A stretch of 64,000 nucleotides of DNA from Fonticella tunisiensis (lineage in GTDB: Bacteria; Bacillota; Clostridia; Clostridiales; Caloramatoraceae), in contig NZ_SOAZ01000005.1 of the NCBI RefSeq assembly GCF_004364155.1, positions 1 through 64,000 of the forward strand. Reading direction: 5' to 3'. Shown here in pieces: positions 28,225 through 37,031 of this stretch (position 1 is the stretch's first letter; every line of letters starts with the position of its first letter). The notes beneath the pieces were generated by a model. That model was not told the origin of the DNA and searched no databases. It was given only the letters and a program-made list of their open reading frames with translations. The position numbers were made by a program, and so were the translations under genes.

Positions 28225-28254
28225 AATAGTCAGTTCCACATCGAACTGACTATT
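28225..28254 (-). terminator. Terminator at the end of the dcw transcript (after the second DUF881 gene)
   Basis: AATAGTCAGTTC (28225-28236) pairs perfectly with GAACTGACTATT (28243-28254); the minus strand continues into TTTTTT. It overlaps the stop region of the DUF881 gene and should separate it from ftsA-ftsZ. Confidence 0.85.
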
Positions 28255-28990
28255 CTCCACTTTTGATTTTTTCAAGAATTTTAGATTCTGTATCAATGTT
28301 TGCAGCCTTCAGCTTTATATTATCTTTCTTCTCTATTCTTACGGGAAGTTCCCTGTCCTTCAAGATCTGATAATGGCTCTCCGGACTGTTCATCCCATTA
28401 TACAAAGTTTCCGGATTACCAATGGCCTCAATTTTGAATTCGGGTGTTATAACTTCTTCATGATCTCCGTATTCAAGGCTAATGATAGGTCCGGAACAAG
28501 TTATAGCCATACCACTTACATATCTAATTCCATTTATTGAAATGGCCTCAGCTCCCGCATTTATCAAATCCTGCACAACATACATTATATCAGTATTATG
28601 GACAAGATTATCTGCAAGCTGTCTGTCAAAGTCGTTAAAGTAATATGTCCTATCGTTCATATATATAACAATTCCTGGACCATTAGCTTCAGTGAGGCCA
28701 TATTTTGCCTTGAGTTCTGAAAATTCTTTTTTTAATGTATCATATATATCCTTATCCTTACTGCTGTTAATCTGGTAGTCCAGGAGCTTCTTATTCAATT
28801 CATCAAGATTTTTCTCAAGATTACTTATTTCATATTTAAGCTTATCCTGTTCAGCCTTCTTTTGCCTGTAATCAGAATAGCTTAAAATAGCTGTACGGCT
28901 TATTGATGTATTAATAAGGAATGAGGTTATAACAATGCCAGACAATATTCCTGAGAGCAGCAGAAGGATTTTTCCTTCATCTATTTTCAT
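28250..28990 (-). CDS. DUF881 family membrane protein (second copy, after sbp)
   Basis: 246 residues with one N-terminal membrane helix (about 8-28), a coiled coil (about 40-92) and an extracytoplasmic DUF881 domain (about 98-225, with GPGIVIYMND, DLINAGAEAISING and the INGIRYV/SGMAI core). It is related to YlxW/YlxX of the Bacillus division cluster. Its ATG overlaps the sbp stop by 4 nt. It is paralogous to the protein encoded at 29367-30065 but more diverged at the N-terminus. Function unknown; the neighbourhood suggests septum or wall work. Confidence 0.85.
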   Translation of the reverse strand: MKIDEGKILLLLSGILSGIVITSFLINTSISRTAILSYSDYRQKKAEQDKLKYEISNLEKNLDELNKKLLDYQINSSKDKDIYDTLKKEFSELKAKYGLTEANGPGIVIYMNDRTYYFNDFDRQLADNLVHNTDIMYVVQDLINAGAEAISINGIRYVSGMAITCSGPIISLEYGDHEEVITPEFKIEAIGNPETLYNGMNSPESHYQILKDRELPVRIEKKDNIKLKAANIDTESKILEKIKSGE

Positions 28991-29358
28991 AACTGCTCCT
29001 CCTTATGCTTTATCTTCTCTCTTCCCCTTTCAATAAGAAGCCTTCTGATTATAGCAAAATTATTAAAAAGCCTGCTTCCAAAAACTACTACGGCTGCAAG
29101 ATATATAGGCACATCAAGCCTGTCTCCAAGGTATGTTAATCCTGCAGCAAGTATTATATTTCCAAAAAATCCTGATACAAATATCTCTGTATCAAACTTC
29201 TTCTCTATTCCAGCCCTTACTCCCCCAAAAACTGAGTCAAGTGCGGCAAGTATAGCGACAGGTACATATGGAGCAAATATATTTGGTATGTTTACTTTAA
29301 GGAAAAGTCCTATAAATATTCCTATTAGAAGTCCAATCAATGGTATCAAAGGTATCAC
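28987..29358 (-). CDS. sbp: Small basic protein Sbp family (DUF1290)
   Basis: 123 residues with about three to four membrane helices (5-28, 34-56, 62-80 and 82-100) and a basic tail (RRLLIERGREKIKHKEE). The Sbp/DUF1290 family regularly lies between ylxX-type genes and ftsA in Firmicutes. Start is TTG at 29358 with AAGGTGAT upstream. It is flanked by two DUF881 genes. Function unknown. Confidence 0.85.
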   Translation of the reverse strand: MIPLIPLIGLLIGIFIGLFLKVNIPNIFAPYVPVAILAALDSVFGGVRAGIEKKFDTEIFVSGFFGNIILAAGLTYLGDRLDVPIYLAAVVVFGSRLFNNFAIIRRLLIERGREKIKHKEEQL

Positions 29359-29366
29359 CTTCTAAT

Positions 29367-30065
29367 CTATTTAATATATTTAGTTTCAAAGTTTTTACTA
29401 ATTCCAGGTATTTTAATATTTTTTTCCTTAGAAATCTTTACTTTTATCTGGCGCTCTTCAAGCTGGTCAATTACTCCTCCCGTAAGGTCAAGGGCAGCAT
29501 AGAGCACATCCGGGTTTCCTATTGCATAAATTTTGAATTCCTTGTACATATCGTATGGATTACCGTTTATCTTCATAGCTGCTCCGGCTGTTCTAATGGA
29601 GGTTCTTGCAACATATCTTTCTCCATTAATTGAAATGGCCTCTGCCTGTGCAGCATTTAATTCATTTATTATTGCAATTATATCATATTCATTTATGGGT
29701 ATTACATCATTTGTGTTTAATGCGTCTTGAATGCTTAACGTAATTGCTACCCCATCACCTTCGACTGGAGTCGTTCCAGCCAGCTTTCTTAGGTTATCAA
29801 CTTCTTCCTTAAGCAGGGCTACAGATGTACTTGAATTTGCAGCATTTTTTTCCAGTTCATCAACTTTCTTCTGAGCCTCTGCCACTTTCTTTTGAAGTTC
29901 ATCACGTTGCGCCGTAAGACCTTCAACCTCCTTCACAAGATCTTCAACTCTCTTGTTGCTCACAGATGCCTTAGGCGCGTTAACCGTTTTAAATTGAACA
30001 GCAATCATAAGTCCAAGCAGTATACATATAATTCCTAAGGATAATTGGAATTTTAATCTTTTCAT
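29367..30065 (-). CDS. DUF881 family membrane protein (first copy, after ftsQ)
   Basis: From the ATG at 30065 (AAGGGGTGAAATC upstream) the protein is 232 residues; a longer in-frame start at 30107 would overlap ftsQ. It has an N-terminal membrane helix (about 6-24), a coiled coil (about 40-90) and the DUF881 domain (about 95-215, with IIAIINELNAAQAEAISING). It begins 5 bp after the ftsQ stop. Function unknown, but consistently linked to division and wall genes. Confidence 0.86.
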   Translation of the reverse strand: MKRLKFQLSLGIICILLGLMIAVQFKTVNAPKASVSNKRVEDLVKEVEGLTAQRDELQKKVAEAQKKVDELEKNAANSSTSVALLKEEVDNLRKLAGTTPVEGDGVAITLSIQDALNTNDVIPINEYDIIAIINELNAAQAEAISINGERYVARTSIRTAGAAMKINGNPYDMYKEFKIYAIGNPDVLYAALDLTGGVIDQLEERQIKVKISKEKNIKIPGISKNFETKYIK

Positions 30066-30069
30066 GATT

Positions 30070-30828
30070 TCACCCCTTTCCCAGTTCTCTAAATACTGCA
30101 GTCCCATCGGAGGATATTTCTATGAATACTTTTTTACCTTTTACTTTATCATTGCTCAGGATTGCAATAGCAAATCCCAGCTTGTATTCAAGGTTTGTAC
30201 TGTCACCTATATCGATGGTCTGCATCTTATCCTTTGTAGTTAAAACAATTCTATATGGATCCTCTATATTGATGCTGTAAAACAACCCCCTGCACTCCTT
30301 ATAGTCTTGAATCGTAAGTACAGCCTTTAAAGCCCTCTCCTTAACTTCATCCCCCTTTACAACTGGCTCATTCACAGCATATTGTTCAACCTTTACACCT
30401 TCAATTAATGGCAGATTACCATCTGGAAATTTATTTACAATATGAACCATTTTGCCATCTTTGTCTACGTTAATAAAGGAATTGTTGTATTGCACAAGAC
30501 CTTTTATTTCCTTTTCCTTTATTTCAACGATTAATGTAGATGGCAGCCTTCGCCTTATAGCAACACTATCGACATAGGGATTCTGAAGCACATTCTTTTC
30601 AAGCTCCTTCTTATTGATCAAAAAAATATTTTCATTTTTTATATTAAGAAGAGCAAGAACCTCTTCCTTTGAAATGTAATTATTTTTTTCCACTACGATA
30701 TTGTTTATAATAAAATAACTGGACTTTAAAGCAAGGCTTACCATAATTCCAGCACATATTATTAATGCACTGAAGCCTATAAACCTTTTTCTTCTTTTAA
30801 GTCTTTTTTCCAGCTTTTTCTCAGGCAT
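30070..30828 (-). CDS. ftsQ: Cell division protein FtsQ/DivIB
   Basis: Bitopic division protein that stabilises the FtsL/FtsB-type complex. 252 residues: a basic cytoplasmic start (KKLEKRLKRRKR), one membrane helix (about 16-34), a POTRA domain (about 36-105, with YISKEEVLALL and NPYVDSVAIRRRLPSTLIVEIKEKE), then the FtsQ/DivIB beta domain. It is placed after murG, the Firmicute order. Confidence 0.94.
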   Translation of the reverse strand: MPEKKLEKRLKRRKRFIGFSALIICAGIMVSLALKSSYFIINNIVVEKNNYISKEEVLALLNIKNENIFLINKKELEKNVLQNPYVDSVAIRRRLPSTLIVEIKEKEIKGLVQYNNSFINVDKDGKMVHIVNKFPDGNLPLIEGVKVEQYAVNEPVVKGDEVKERALKAVLTIQDYKECRGLFYSINIEDPYRIVLTTKDKMQTIDIGDSTNLEYKLGFAIAILSNDKVKGKKVFIEISSDGTAVFRELGKG

Positions 30829-30918
30829 ATAATCAACCTCTTTTAATTATAAAATCCTACCCGTCTCTTGGTCAAATCCTCGAACTATAAAATTTTTACC
30901 AATTAAGAAATCATAATT

Positions 30919-30946
30919 CCCCTACGGCAATAATAAGCTGCAGGGG
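30919..30946 (-). terminator. Hairpin between murG and ftsQ
   Basis: CCCCT at 30919-30923 pairs with AGGGG at 30942-30946, with a partial inner GC/GC pairing. No U-tract follows on the minus strand, so it may be a weak terminator or a processing site in the 140-bp gap. Confidence 0.4.
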
Positions 30947-30968
30947 ATTGTTATTAACTTCATATGTA

Positions 30969-32072
30969 TCATTGCAACATACTTTTAATTATTTGATATA
31001 TATTATCTGCTGCATCGATCTTGGAAATTTTTTTGGAGTTCTCAGACATTTTATGGAGCATTTCTTTATTTTTTATAATACTTAAAACCTGATCTTTAAA
31101 TATATCATCCTTTAACTGGCTTTCCTTTATAACTATTGCCGCCCCATTTTCCTCCAGTGCCATTGCATTATATTCTTGATGATTGTTTGCAACATAGGGT
31201 GACGGAATTATAATTGCAGGAATTCCCATAGCTGTTATTTCAGATATAATCGTAGCGCCTGCCCTGCTTACTATTAAGTCACACGCACCTAATGCATCCT
31301 GCATATTATAAACATAGGGGACTACTTTAATGCCATCAAACTTTTTCAGGTTAATACCTTTCTTTTCAATCTGCATTATAACATCATCATATTGATTTTC
31401 TCCTGTAATAAAAAGAAGCTGTATCCCTTCTCTGTTTATATCCTCCAGTGCATCAACAACAGCATTATTGATGTTTCTTGCTCCTCTGCTGCCTCCAACA
31501 ACAAGTATCAATGGCCTGTTCATATCAAATCCCCAGTTTTCCCTGGCTTTTTGCTTGTTGGCTTTAAGCAGCTGGCTTCTTATAGGATTTCCTGTGTATA
31601 CAACCTTTCCCTTTGGAAAATATTGTTCTGCTTCTTTAAAAGTAATAGCAATTTTATTTACAAATCGTGCCAGAATTTTATTGGTTATGCCTGGAAAGGC
31701 ATTTTGTTCATGAATGAGCGTAGGTATCCCTTTAAGTGCAGCAGCAAGCACCACCGGACCACACACATATCCCCCAGTGCCTATTACAACATCAGGATTA
31801 TATTTTTTAATAAGCCTTCTGGCTTCTGCATATCCCTTAAATACCTTTACTATTGAACTGAAAGTTTTTAAGGAGAATTTTTTATTTAAACCCTCAACTT
31901 CTATTAAATCGATATTAAAACCTTCCTTTGGCACCAATTTCTTTTCCAGTCCATTATGACTTCCAATAAAATATATCCTTGAATCCTGTTCTTTTTCTTT
32001 TATCTTTCTTGCAATAGCAATTCCAGGATAAATGTGTCCTCCTGTGCCGCCACCTGAAATTATAACCTTCAT
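30969..32072 (-). CDS. murG: MurG: UDP-GlcNAc transferase making lipid II
   Basis: Adds N-acetylglucosamine to lipid I on the inner membrane face. The ATG at 32072 gives 367 residues opening MKVIISGGGTGGHIYPG, the family glycine-rich loop. Further motifs are TGGYVCGP and HEQNAFPG in the N-domain and LVVGGSRGARNIN and SRAGATIISE in the C-domain. It starts 1 bp after the ftsW stop, so an upstream in-frame start at 32087 would overlap ftsW and is less likely. Confidence 0.97.
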   Translation of the reverse strand: MKVIISGGGTGGHIYPGIAIARKIKEKEQDSRIYFIGSHNGLEKKLVPKEGFNIDLIEVEGLNKKFSLKTFSSIVKVFKGYAEARRLIKKYNPDVVIGTGGYVCGPVVLAAALKGIPTLIHEQNAFPGITNKILARFVNKIAITFKEAEQYFPKGKVVYTGNPIRSQLLKANKQKARENWGFDMNRPLILVVGGSRGARNINNAVVDALEDINREGIQLLFITGENQYDDVIMQIEKKGINLKKFDGIKVVPYVYNMQDALGACDLIVSRAGATIISEITAMGIPAIIIPSPYVANNHQEYNAMALEENGAAIVIKESQLKDDIFKDQVLSIIKNKEMLHKMSENSKKISKIDAADNIYQIIKSMLQ

Positions 32073-32073
32073 A

Positions 32074-33183
32074 CTACTCAACTCCATTTCTTATTGTGTG
32101 CCTTGAAATGTTTAAAAGTACTCCAAGGGATGCCATTGTAAACACCAGGGAAGAACCTCCGTAGCTTATAAGGGGAAGTGTAACCCCTGTTACAGGCATA
32201 AAGGAAGAAACTACAAGGAAGTTGATACTCGATTGAACGGCAATTAGTGTTGTAATTCCTGTTGCAAGGAGACTGCCAAACTTATCTTTACAGCTTAGTG
32301 CAATTTTCATTCCCCTCCATATCAGAAAAGCAAATAATAATATTATGATCAAAACTCCTATAAAACCAAGCTCCTCTCCGATAATAGCGAAAATAAAATC
32401 ATTCTGCGCCTCAGGTATATAATGAAATTTCTGTCTCGACTGTCCCAGCTTTACCCCAAAGAATCCTCCAGAACCCAGTGCATATAAAGACTGTATAGCC
32501 TGGTATCCATCTCCAAGGGGATCACTCCATGGGTTTAGAAAAGCTGTAACCCTCTGTAATCTATATGGAGCTATGGCTATTAAAACAACTGCACCAAGCA
32601 GCCCCACCATTAATAGCCCCGTTAAGTACTTAAGAGGTACTCCACCTGCAAATAAAAGGGCGAAGGCAGTTGCTAATATTATCATGGTGGTACTCATATT
32701 AGGTTCAAGTATTATAAGCGCAGCAAAAATCCCTGATATGAAAAGTACGGGCAATACACCATAAGTAAAGCTTTTTATTTTTTCCCCTTTTCTGGATATA
32801 TTATCAGAGAGATAAATTATAAGCATAAGCTTGGCTATTTCGGAGGGCTGTATACCCAGCCCTCCAACTCCAATCCATCTTCTTGCCCCGTTTAGTGGGG
32901 GCATAAATAAAACCACAACGAGAAGAACAATGGTAGCAGCCATTCCGAAAAAAATTAGCTTCTTGTTCTTTAGTTTAAAATAATCCACATTTGCCATAAC
33001 AATCATTGCAAACAGGCCGAAACCAGACCATACAAGCTGCCTTATTAAATGATACATAGTATTGTTATGCTTATAATAATCCTCAACCATACTTGCACTG
33101 AAAACCATGTTAATACCTATAGCAAGCAGAATAAGTATTGTTATAAAAAGCGGGAAATCAACCGGCCCCCTTTTTTTATTCAT
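32074..33183 (-). CDS. ftsW: SEDS peptidoglycan glycosyltransferase FtsW (SpoVE-like)
   Basis: Polymerises lipid II at the septum together with a class B PBP. 369 residues with about ten membrane helices and the SEDS motifs NGARRWI, GIQPSEIAKL, PNMSTTM and PEAQNDFIFA-EELG. B. subtilis SpoVE occupies the same cluster position and is spore-cortex specific. Here it is the only SEDS gene in the window, next to a SpoVD-type PBP, so it may serve either division or cortex synthesis. Confidence 0.95.
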   Translation of the reverse strand: MNKKRGPVDFPLFITILILLAIGINMVFSASMVEDYYKHNNTMYHLIRQLVWSGFGLFAMIVMANVDYFKLKNKKLIFFGMAATIVLLVVVLFMPPLNGARRWIGVGGLGIQPSEIAKLMLIIYLSDNISRKGEKIKSFTYGVLPVLFISGIFAALIILEPNMSTTMIILATAFALLFAGGVPLKYLTGLLMVGLLGAVVLIAIAPYRLQRVTAFLNPWSDPLGDGYQAIQSLYALGSGGFFGVKLGQSRQKFHYIPEAQNDFIFAIIGEELGFIGVLIIILLFAFLIWRGMKIALSCKDKFGSLLATGITTLIAVQSSINFLVVSSFMPVTGVTLPLISYGGSSLVFTMASLGVLLNISRHTIRNGVE

Positions 33184-33193
33184 GATTTACCTC

Positions 33194-34171
33194 CTAAAAA
33201 CTAATTGCTAAGAAACCTATAAGGCAAAATATCGCTGTTAATATGGAAAACCACGCCACCACCTTTGTTTCATGCCATCCTATCTGCTCAAAATGATGAT
33301 GAAGTGGACTCATTTTGAAAACTCTTTTTCCTGTAAGTTTAAAGGATGTGACCTGTATTATTACTGACAGGGTTTCCATCACGTATATTCCGCCAACTAT
33401 AACTACTATCAGGGGCATTTTTAATAATACGGCAATTGCTGAAATTGCACCTCCCAGGGCGAGGGAACCAGTATCTCCCATAAACACCTGAGCAGGATAG
33501 GAGTTATACTTTAAAAACCCTAGAAGGCTTCCAACAAGGGCTCCACAGAATATAGAAAGACTTCCTATGGATTCATTGTCAGTTCCAATCAAATAAGTAA
33601 CAACTGCAAAGAAAACGCCCACAATAAGCGTTATGCTTGAAGCTAGTCCATCAAGGCCATCGGTAAGGTTTACTGCATTGGTTGTTCCCACAATAAAAAA
33701 TATTATAAAAGGAATATACCATATTCCAAGGTCAAAATATACATCAGTAAAAGGTATATGAATAGTGCTTCCAATGTCTTTACTGTTATATGCAAAGTAT
33801 GCCAGTATAAATGCAAAGGTTATCTGCCCTATAAGTTTTTGATAGGCTCTTAAACCAAGATTTCTTCTTCTGACTATTTTTAAACCATCATCAAGAAGCC
33901 CAATAACTCCATAGCCTGCAGTTGTCAAAAGAACAACCCACAAAGTTCCTGTCATTTTACGCGATACAACCATAGTAGTAACGACAATGGCTATGATAAA
34001 CATTATTCCTCCCATAGTAGGTGTTCCTGCCTTTTTCATATGACTTTGAGGGCCCTCTTCCCTTATACTCTGACCAAATTTAAATCTTTTAAGTGTTGGT
34101 ATGGTAATAGGCCCCAAAAATATTACCACCAGAAAAGCACAAACCGTCGCCAATATAGTAATTTCCATCAT
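33194..34171 (-). CDS. mraY: MraY: phospho-MurNAc-pentapeptide transferase (lipid I synthesis)
   Basis: Transfers phospho-MurNAc-pentapeptide to undecaprenyl phosphate. 325 residues, about ten membrane helices, with the motifs MKKAGTPTMGG, GLLDDGLK (aspartate pair), NAVNLTDGLDGLA and the HHHFEQIGW segment. Its ATG overlaps the murF stop by 4 nt. The next gene is ftsW after 10 bp; murD, which often lies here, is missing. Confidence 0.97.
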   Translation of the reverse strand: MMEITILATVCAFLVVIFLGPITIPTLKRFKFGQSIREEGPQSHMKKAGTPTMGGIMFIIAIVVTTMVVSRKMTGTLWVVLLTTAGYGVIGLLDDGLKIVRRRNLGLRAYQKLIGQITFAFILAYFAYNSKDIGSTIHIPFTDVYFDLGIWYIPFIIFFIVGTTNAVNLTDGLDGLASSITLIVGVFFAVVTYLIGTDNESIGSLSIFCGALVGSLLGFLKYNSYPAQVFMGDTGSLALGGAISAIAVLLKMPLIVVIVGGIYVMETLSVIIQVTSFKLTGKRVFKMSPLHHHFEQIGWHETKVVAWFSILTAIFCLIGFLAISF

Positions 34172-35532
34172 ATTCCCCTCTTCCTCTGCGCAGTTAAAAA
34201 TTCAGTAATGTCTTCCATTTTCATCCCTCTAGAGGCCTTTATCAATATGACATCGTCTTTCTTTATTACTTTATTGAGCTCCTGTAATGCCTCTTCCTTT
34301 GTTTTAAAATAAATACCTTCAACTTCATTTATTGCCTCATCATAAATATATCTTGCGTCCTTTCCAATTGCAACAAAAAAACTACACCTTTCCCTCAAAT
34401 ATTTTCCCACGCTTCTGTGGGCTTCCTCAGAAAAATCTCCAAGCTCAAACATATCACCAAGTATTGCAACCCTTCTATTGTCTTTATAGGAAGCAAGAAC
34501 ATCAATTGCTGCCTTCATTGAATCGAGGTTTGCATTATAGCAGTCATTAATTATTTTTATATCTCCTGCATCGATAATCTCCATCCTGAGTTTCCCTGGC
34601 GAAAAGTTAAGAATTCCATTTTTTACTTCTTGGACGTCAAGTCCGTATATATCTGCCACAGCTATTGCTGCAAGGGCATTATACACATTATGAATTCCAG
34701 GAACTGAAGTTTTAAATATATGCACTTCTCCCCTGTATTTGCATGAAAACTCTATGCCCTTCTCTCCCATATCCTTAATATCAAAGGCATTGTAATCTCC
34801 ATTTCTTTTTGTTGAAAACTTTATCAGCCTGTATGTTGTTCCTGAAATCCCACTTAAAAGGTCATCATCCCCATTAACAATGAGTGTATTTTTATCAGTA
34901 AAAAAGGTTGCTATCTCCATCTTTGCTTTAAGTATGTTTTCCCTGCTGCCGAGGTTCTCGATATGAGCAGTCCCAATATTGGTTATAACTCCAATATTAG
35001 GACTTGCTATATATGCAAGCCTTTCAATTTCTTTAAACCTATTCATCCCAAGCTCAACTACACAAATTTCATGTTCCCTTTTAAGCCCAAACATAGTGCG
35101 TGGAAGCCCAATCTCATTGTTATAATTTTTCTCAGTCTTATGAACCCTGTACCTCTGGCTGAGGACTGAGTAGATCATCTCCTTGGTGCTTGTTTTTCCG
35201 GTACTTCCAGTTACTCCTATAACAGGAATATCAAATTTTTGTCTATAAAACTTTGCAATCTCCTGCATTGCAACCATTGTATCCTTTACAACAATTTGTG
35301 GACAGTTTCCCTCAACTTTTCTTGACACAAGAGCTGCAGCAGCACCTTTTTCGTATGCAGCATTTACAAATTCATTTCCATCAAAGTTGCTTCCAATCAA
35401 AGCTATAAACAAATCCCCTTTTTTTATATTTCGGCTGTCGGTAGATACCCCTGTAAAAACGATATTATCGTTATAGTTTACAGCCACTCCTTCAGTAATT
35501 GATATAACTTCTTTTATGCTTAGGTCTTCCAT
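34168..35532 (-). CDS. murF: MurF: D-alanyl-D-alanine-adding ligase
   Basis: ATP-dependent addition of D-Ala-D-Ala to UDP-MurNAc-tripeptide. 454 residues with the Mur ligase three-domain layout: P-loop VTGSTGKTSTKEM (about 109-121), central motif ELGMNRFKEI, NIGTAHIENLGS, and the C-terminal NDCYNANLDSMKAAI and LGDMFELG. It overlaps murE by one base (TAATG) and mraY by four, so all three are translationally coupled. Confidence 0.97.
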   Translation of the reverse strand: MEDLSIKEVISITEGVAVNYNDNIVFTGVSTDSRNIKKGDLFIALIGSNFDGNEFVNAAYEKGAAAALVSRKVEGNCPQIVVKDTMVAMQEIAKFYRQKFDIPVIGVTGSTGKTSTKEMIYSVLSQRYRVHKTEKNYNNEIGLPRTMFGLKREHEICVVELGMNRFKEIERLAYIASPNIGVITNIGTAHIENLGSRENILKAKMEIATFFTDKNTLIVNGDDDLLSGISGTTYRLIKFSTKRNGDYNAFDIKDMGEKGIEFSCKYRGEVHIFKTSVPGIHNVYNALAAIAVADIYGLDVQEVKNGILNFSPGKLRMEIIDAGDIKIINDCYNANLDSMKAAIDVLASYKDNRRVAILGDMFELGDFSEEAHRSVGKYLRERCSFFVAIGKDARYIYDEAINEVEGIYFKTKEEALQELNKVIKKDDVILIKASRGMKMEDITEFLTAQRKRGI

Positions 35533-36977
35533 TACAGCTCCTCCCCAAGAATGTTCATTACTATTTCCCTTTCATTAAAGTATATCGTTTTATCCTTTAA
35601 AATCTGATAAGTTTCATGCCCCTTTCCTGCAATAACTATTACATCTCCCTCTTTTGCATTATCTATTGCATATTTTATGGCCTGCTTTCTATCCTCTATT
35701 ATAACATAATTACATCCGGTAGCATTTATTCCTGGAATAATATCATTTATTATTGCCATTGGGTCTTCGGTTCTTGGATTATCTGATGTAACTACGCAAA
35801 AATCTGAAAGTTCCCCTGCAGCCTTTCCCATCTTGGGCCTCTTGCTCTTATCTCTGTCACCTCCGCATCCAAACACCGTTGTAAGCCTTCCCCTGGTGTA
35901 TTCCCTAGCTGTAGTCAGAATGTTTACTATACCATCAGGTGTATGTGCGTAATCTATTACTACCGTAAAACCTTTTTTTGAATTGATTTTCTCACTTCTT
36001 CCGGGCACAGATTTAAGGTTTTCAAGGCCTTTTTTTATAAAATCCATTGAGATATCCATGGCTATAGAGGCAGCTGCGCATCCCAGTGCGTTATATACGT
36101 TAAATTTACCTGGAAGGTGAAGCTTCACAGGCATACTTATTCCGTTATAGCACAGGTCAAAAACTGTTCCTTCACCAGAAATATTGATGTTCTTTGCAAT
36201 GACGTCTGCTTTTCTATCGATACCATAGGTTATTATTCTGGTATTTATAAGATCCGGTATTTTTCTTCCATACTCATCATCTATATTTACCACAGCAGTG
36301 TCACACTGTTTAAATAGCTTGAGCTTTGCATTGAAATAATTCTCCATAGTGCCATGGAAATCAAGATGGTCCTGAGTGAGATTGGTAAAAATACCTACGT
36401 TAAATTTAACTCCTTCTACCCTCTTAAGCTCGAGTGAATGTGATGAAACCTCCATAACACAAACTTCAATCGCATTTTTTTTCATTCTATAAAAGATATT
36501 ATGAAGATCCATTGATTCTGGAGTGGTTCTCTTTGCTTCTTCAACAACATCACCCATTATGTTATAAATAGTACCGAGAAGTCCGGCTTTTTTCCCGGAG
36601 GCTTCAAGAACCGATTTCATCATAAAGGTCAAAGTGGTTTTTCCATTTGTTCCCGTAATACCAATTATATCCATATACTCTGACGGACGTCCATAGAAAT
36701 TTGAGGACATCAAAGCCATGGCATTCCTGGTATCCCTTACTTTGATTTTCACGACTTTACCATTTACATTTACATCTTTGCTGATTACAAGGGCTGAAGC
36801 GCCATTGTCCACTGCTTTTTGGGCGTAAATATGCCCATCTGTTTTTGTTCCTTCAATACAGAAGAAAAGGCTTCCCTCAGTTATATCTGAGGTGTTATAG
36901 CACAAGGATTTTATATCTATATCCTCACCCACAATTTTAATATAGTCCACATTTTTTATAAGTTCTGATATTTTCAT
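35532..36977 (-). CDS. murE: MurE: UDP-MurNAc-tripeptide synthetase, meso-DAP type
   Basis: Adds the third stem-peptide residue. The 481 residues show the ATP loop ITGTNGKTTLTFM (about 106-118), the NLTQDHLDFHG motif and GCGGDRDKSKRPKMG. The specificity motif is DNPR at 399-402, the signature of the meso-diaminopimelate enzymes rather than the lysine type. This predicts meso-DAP peptidoglycan for the organism. Confidence 0.97.
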   Translation of the reverse strand: MKISELIKNVDYIKIVGEDIDIKSLCYNTSDITEGSLFFCIEGTKTDGHIYAQKAVDNGASALVISKDVNVNGKVVKIKVRDTRNAMALMSSNFYGRPSEYMDIIGITGTNGKTTLTFMMKSVLEASGKKAGLLGTIYNIMGDVVEEAKRTTPESMDLHNIFYRMKKNAIEVCVMEVSSHSLELKRVEGVKFNVGIFTNLTQDHLDFHGTMENYFNAKLKLFKQCDTAVVNIDDEYGRKIPDLINTRIITYGIDRKADVIAKNINISGEGTVFDLCYNGISMPVKLHLPGKFNVYNALGCAAASIAMDISMDFIKKGLENLKSVPGRSEKINSKKGFTVVIDYAHTPDGIVNILTTAREYTRGRLTTVFGCGGDRDKSKRPKMGKAAGELSDFCVVTSDNPRTEDPMAIINDIIPGINATGCNYVIIEDRKQAIKYAIDNAKEGDVIVIAGKGHETYQILKDKTIYFNEREIVMNILGEEL

Positions 36978-36996
36978 TCTTATTCCTCCTAATGTT

Positions 36997-37029
36997 TTAG
37001 CACAATATGGCTATGCCATATTGTGCTAA
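36997..37029. repeat. Perfect 14-bp stem-loop between spoVD and murE
   Basis: TTAGCACAATATGG at 36997-37010 pairs with CCATATTGTGCTAA at 37016-37029 around a 5-nt loop. No T-run follows on the minus strand, so it is more likely an RNA stability or processing element than a terminator inside the dcw operon. Confidence 0.6.
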
Positions 37030-37031
37030 TA

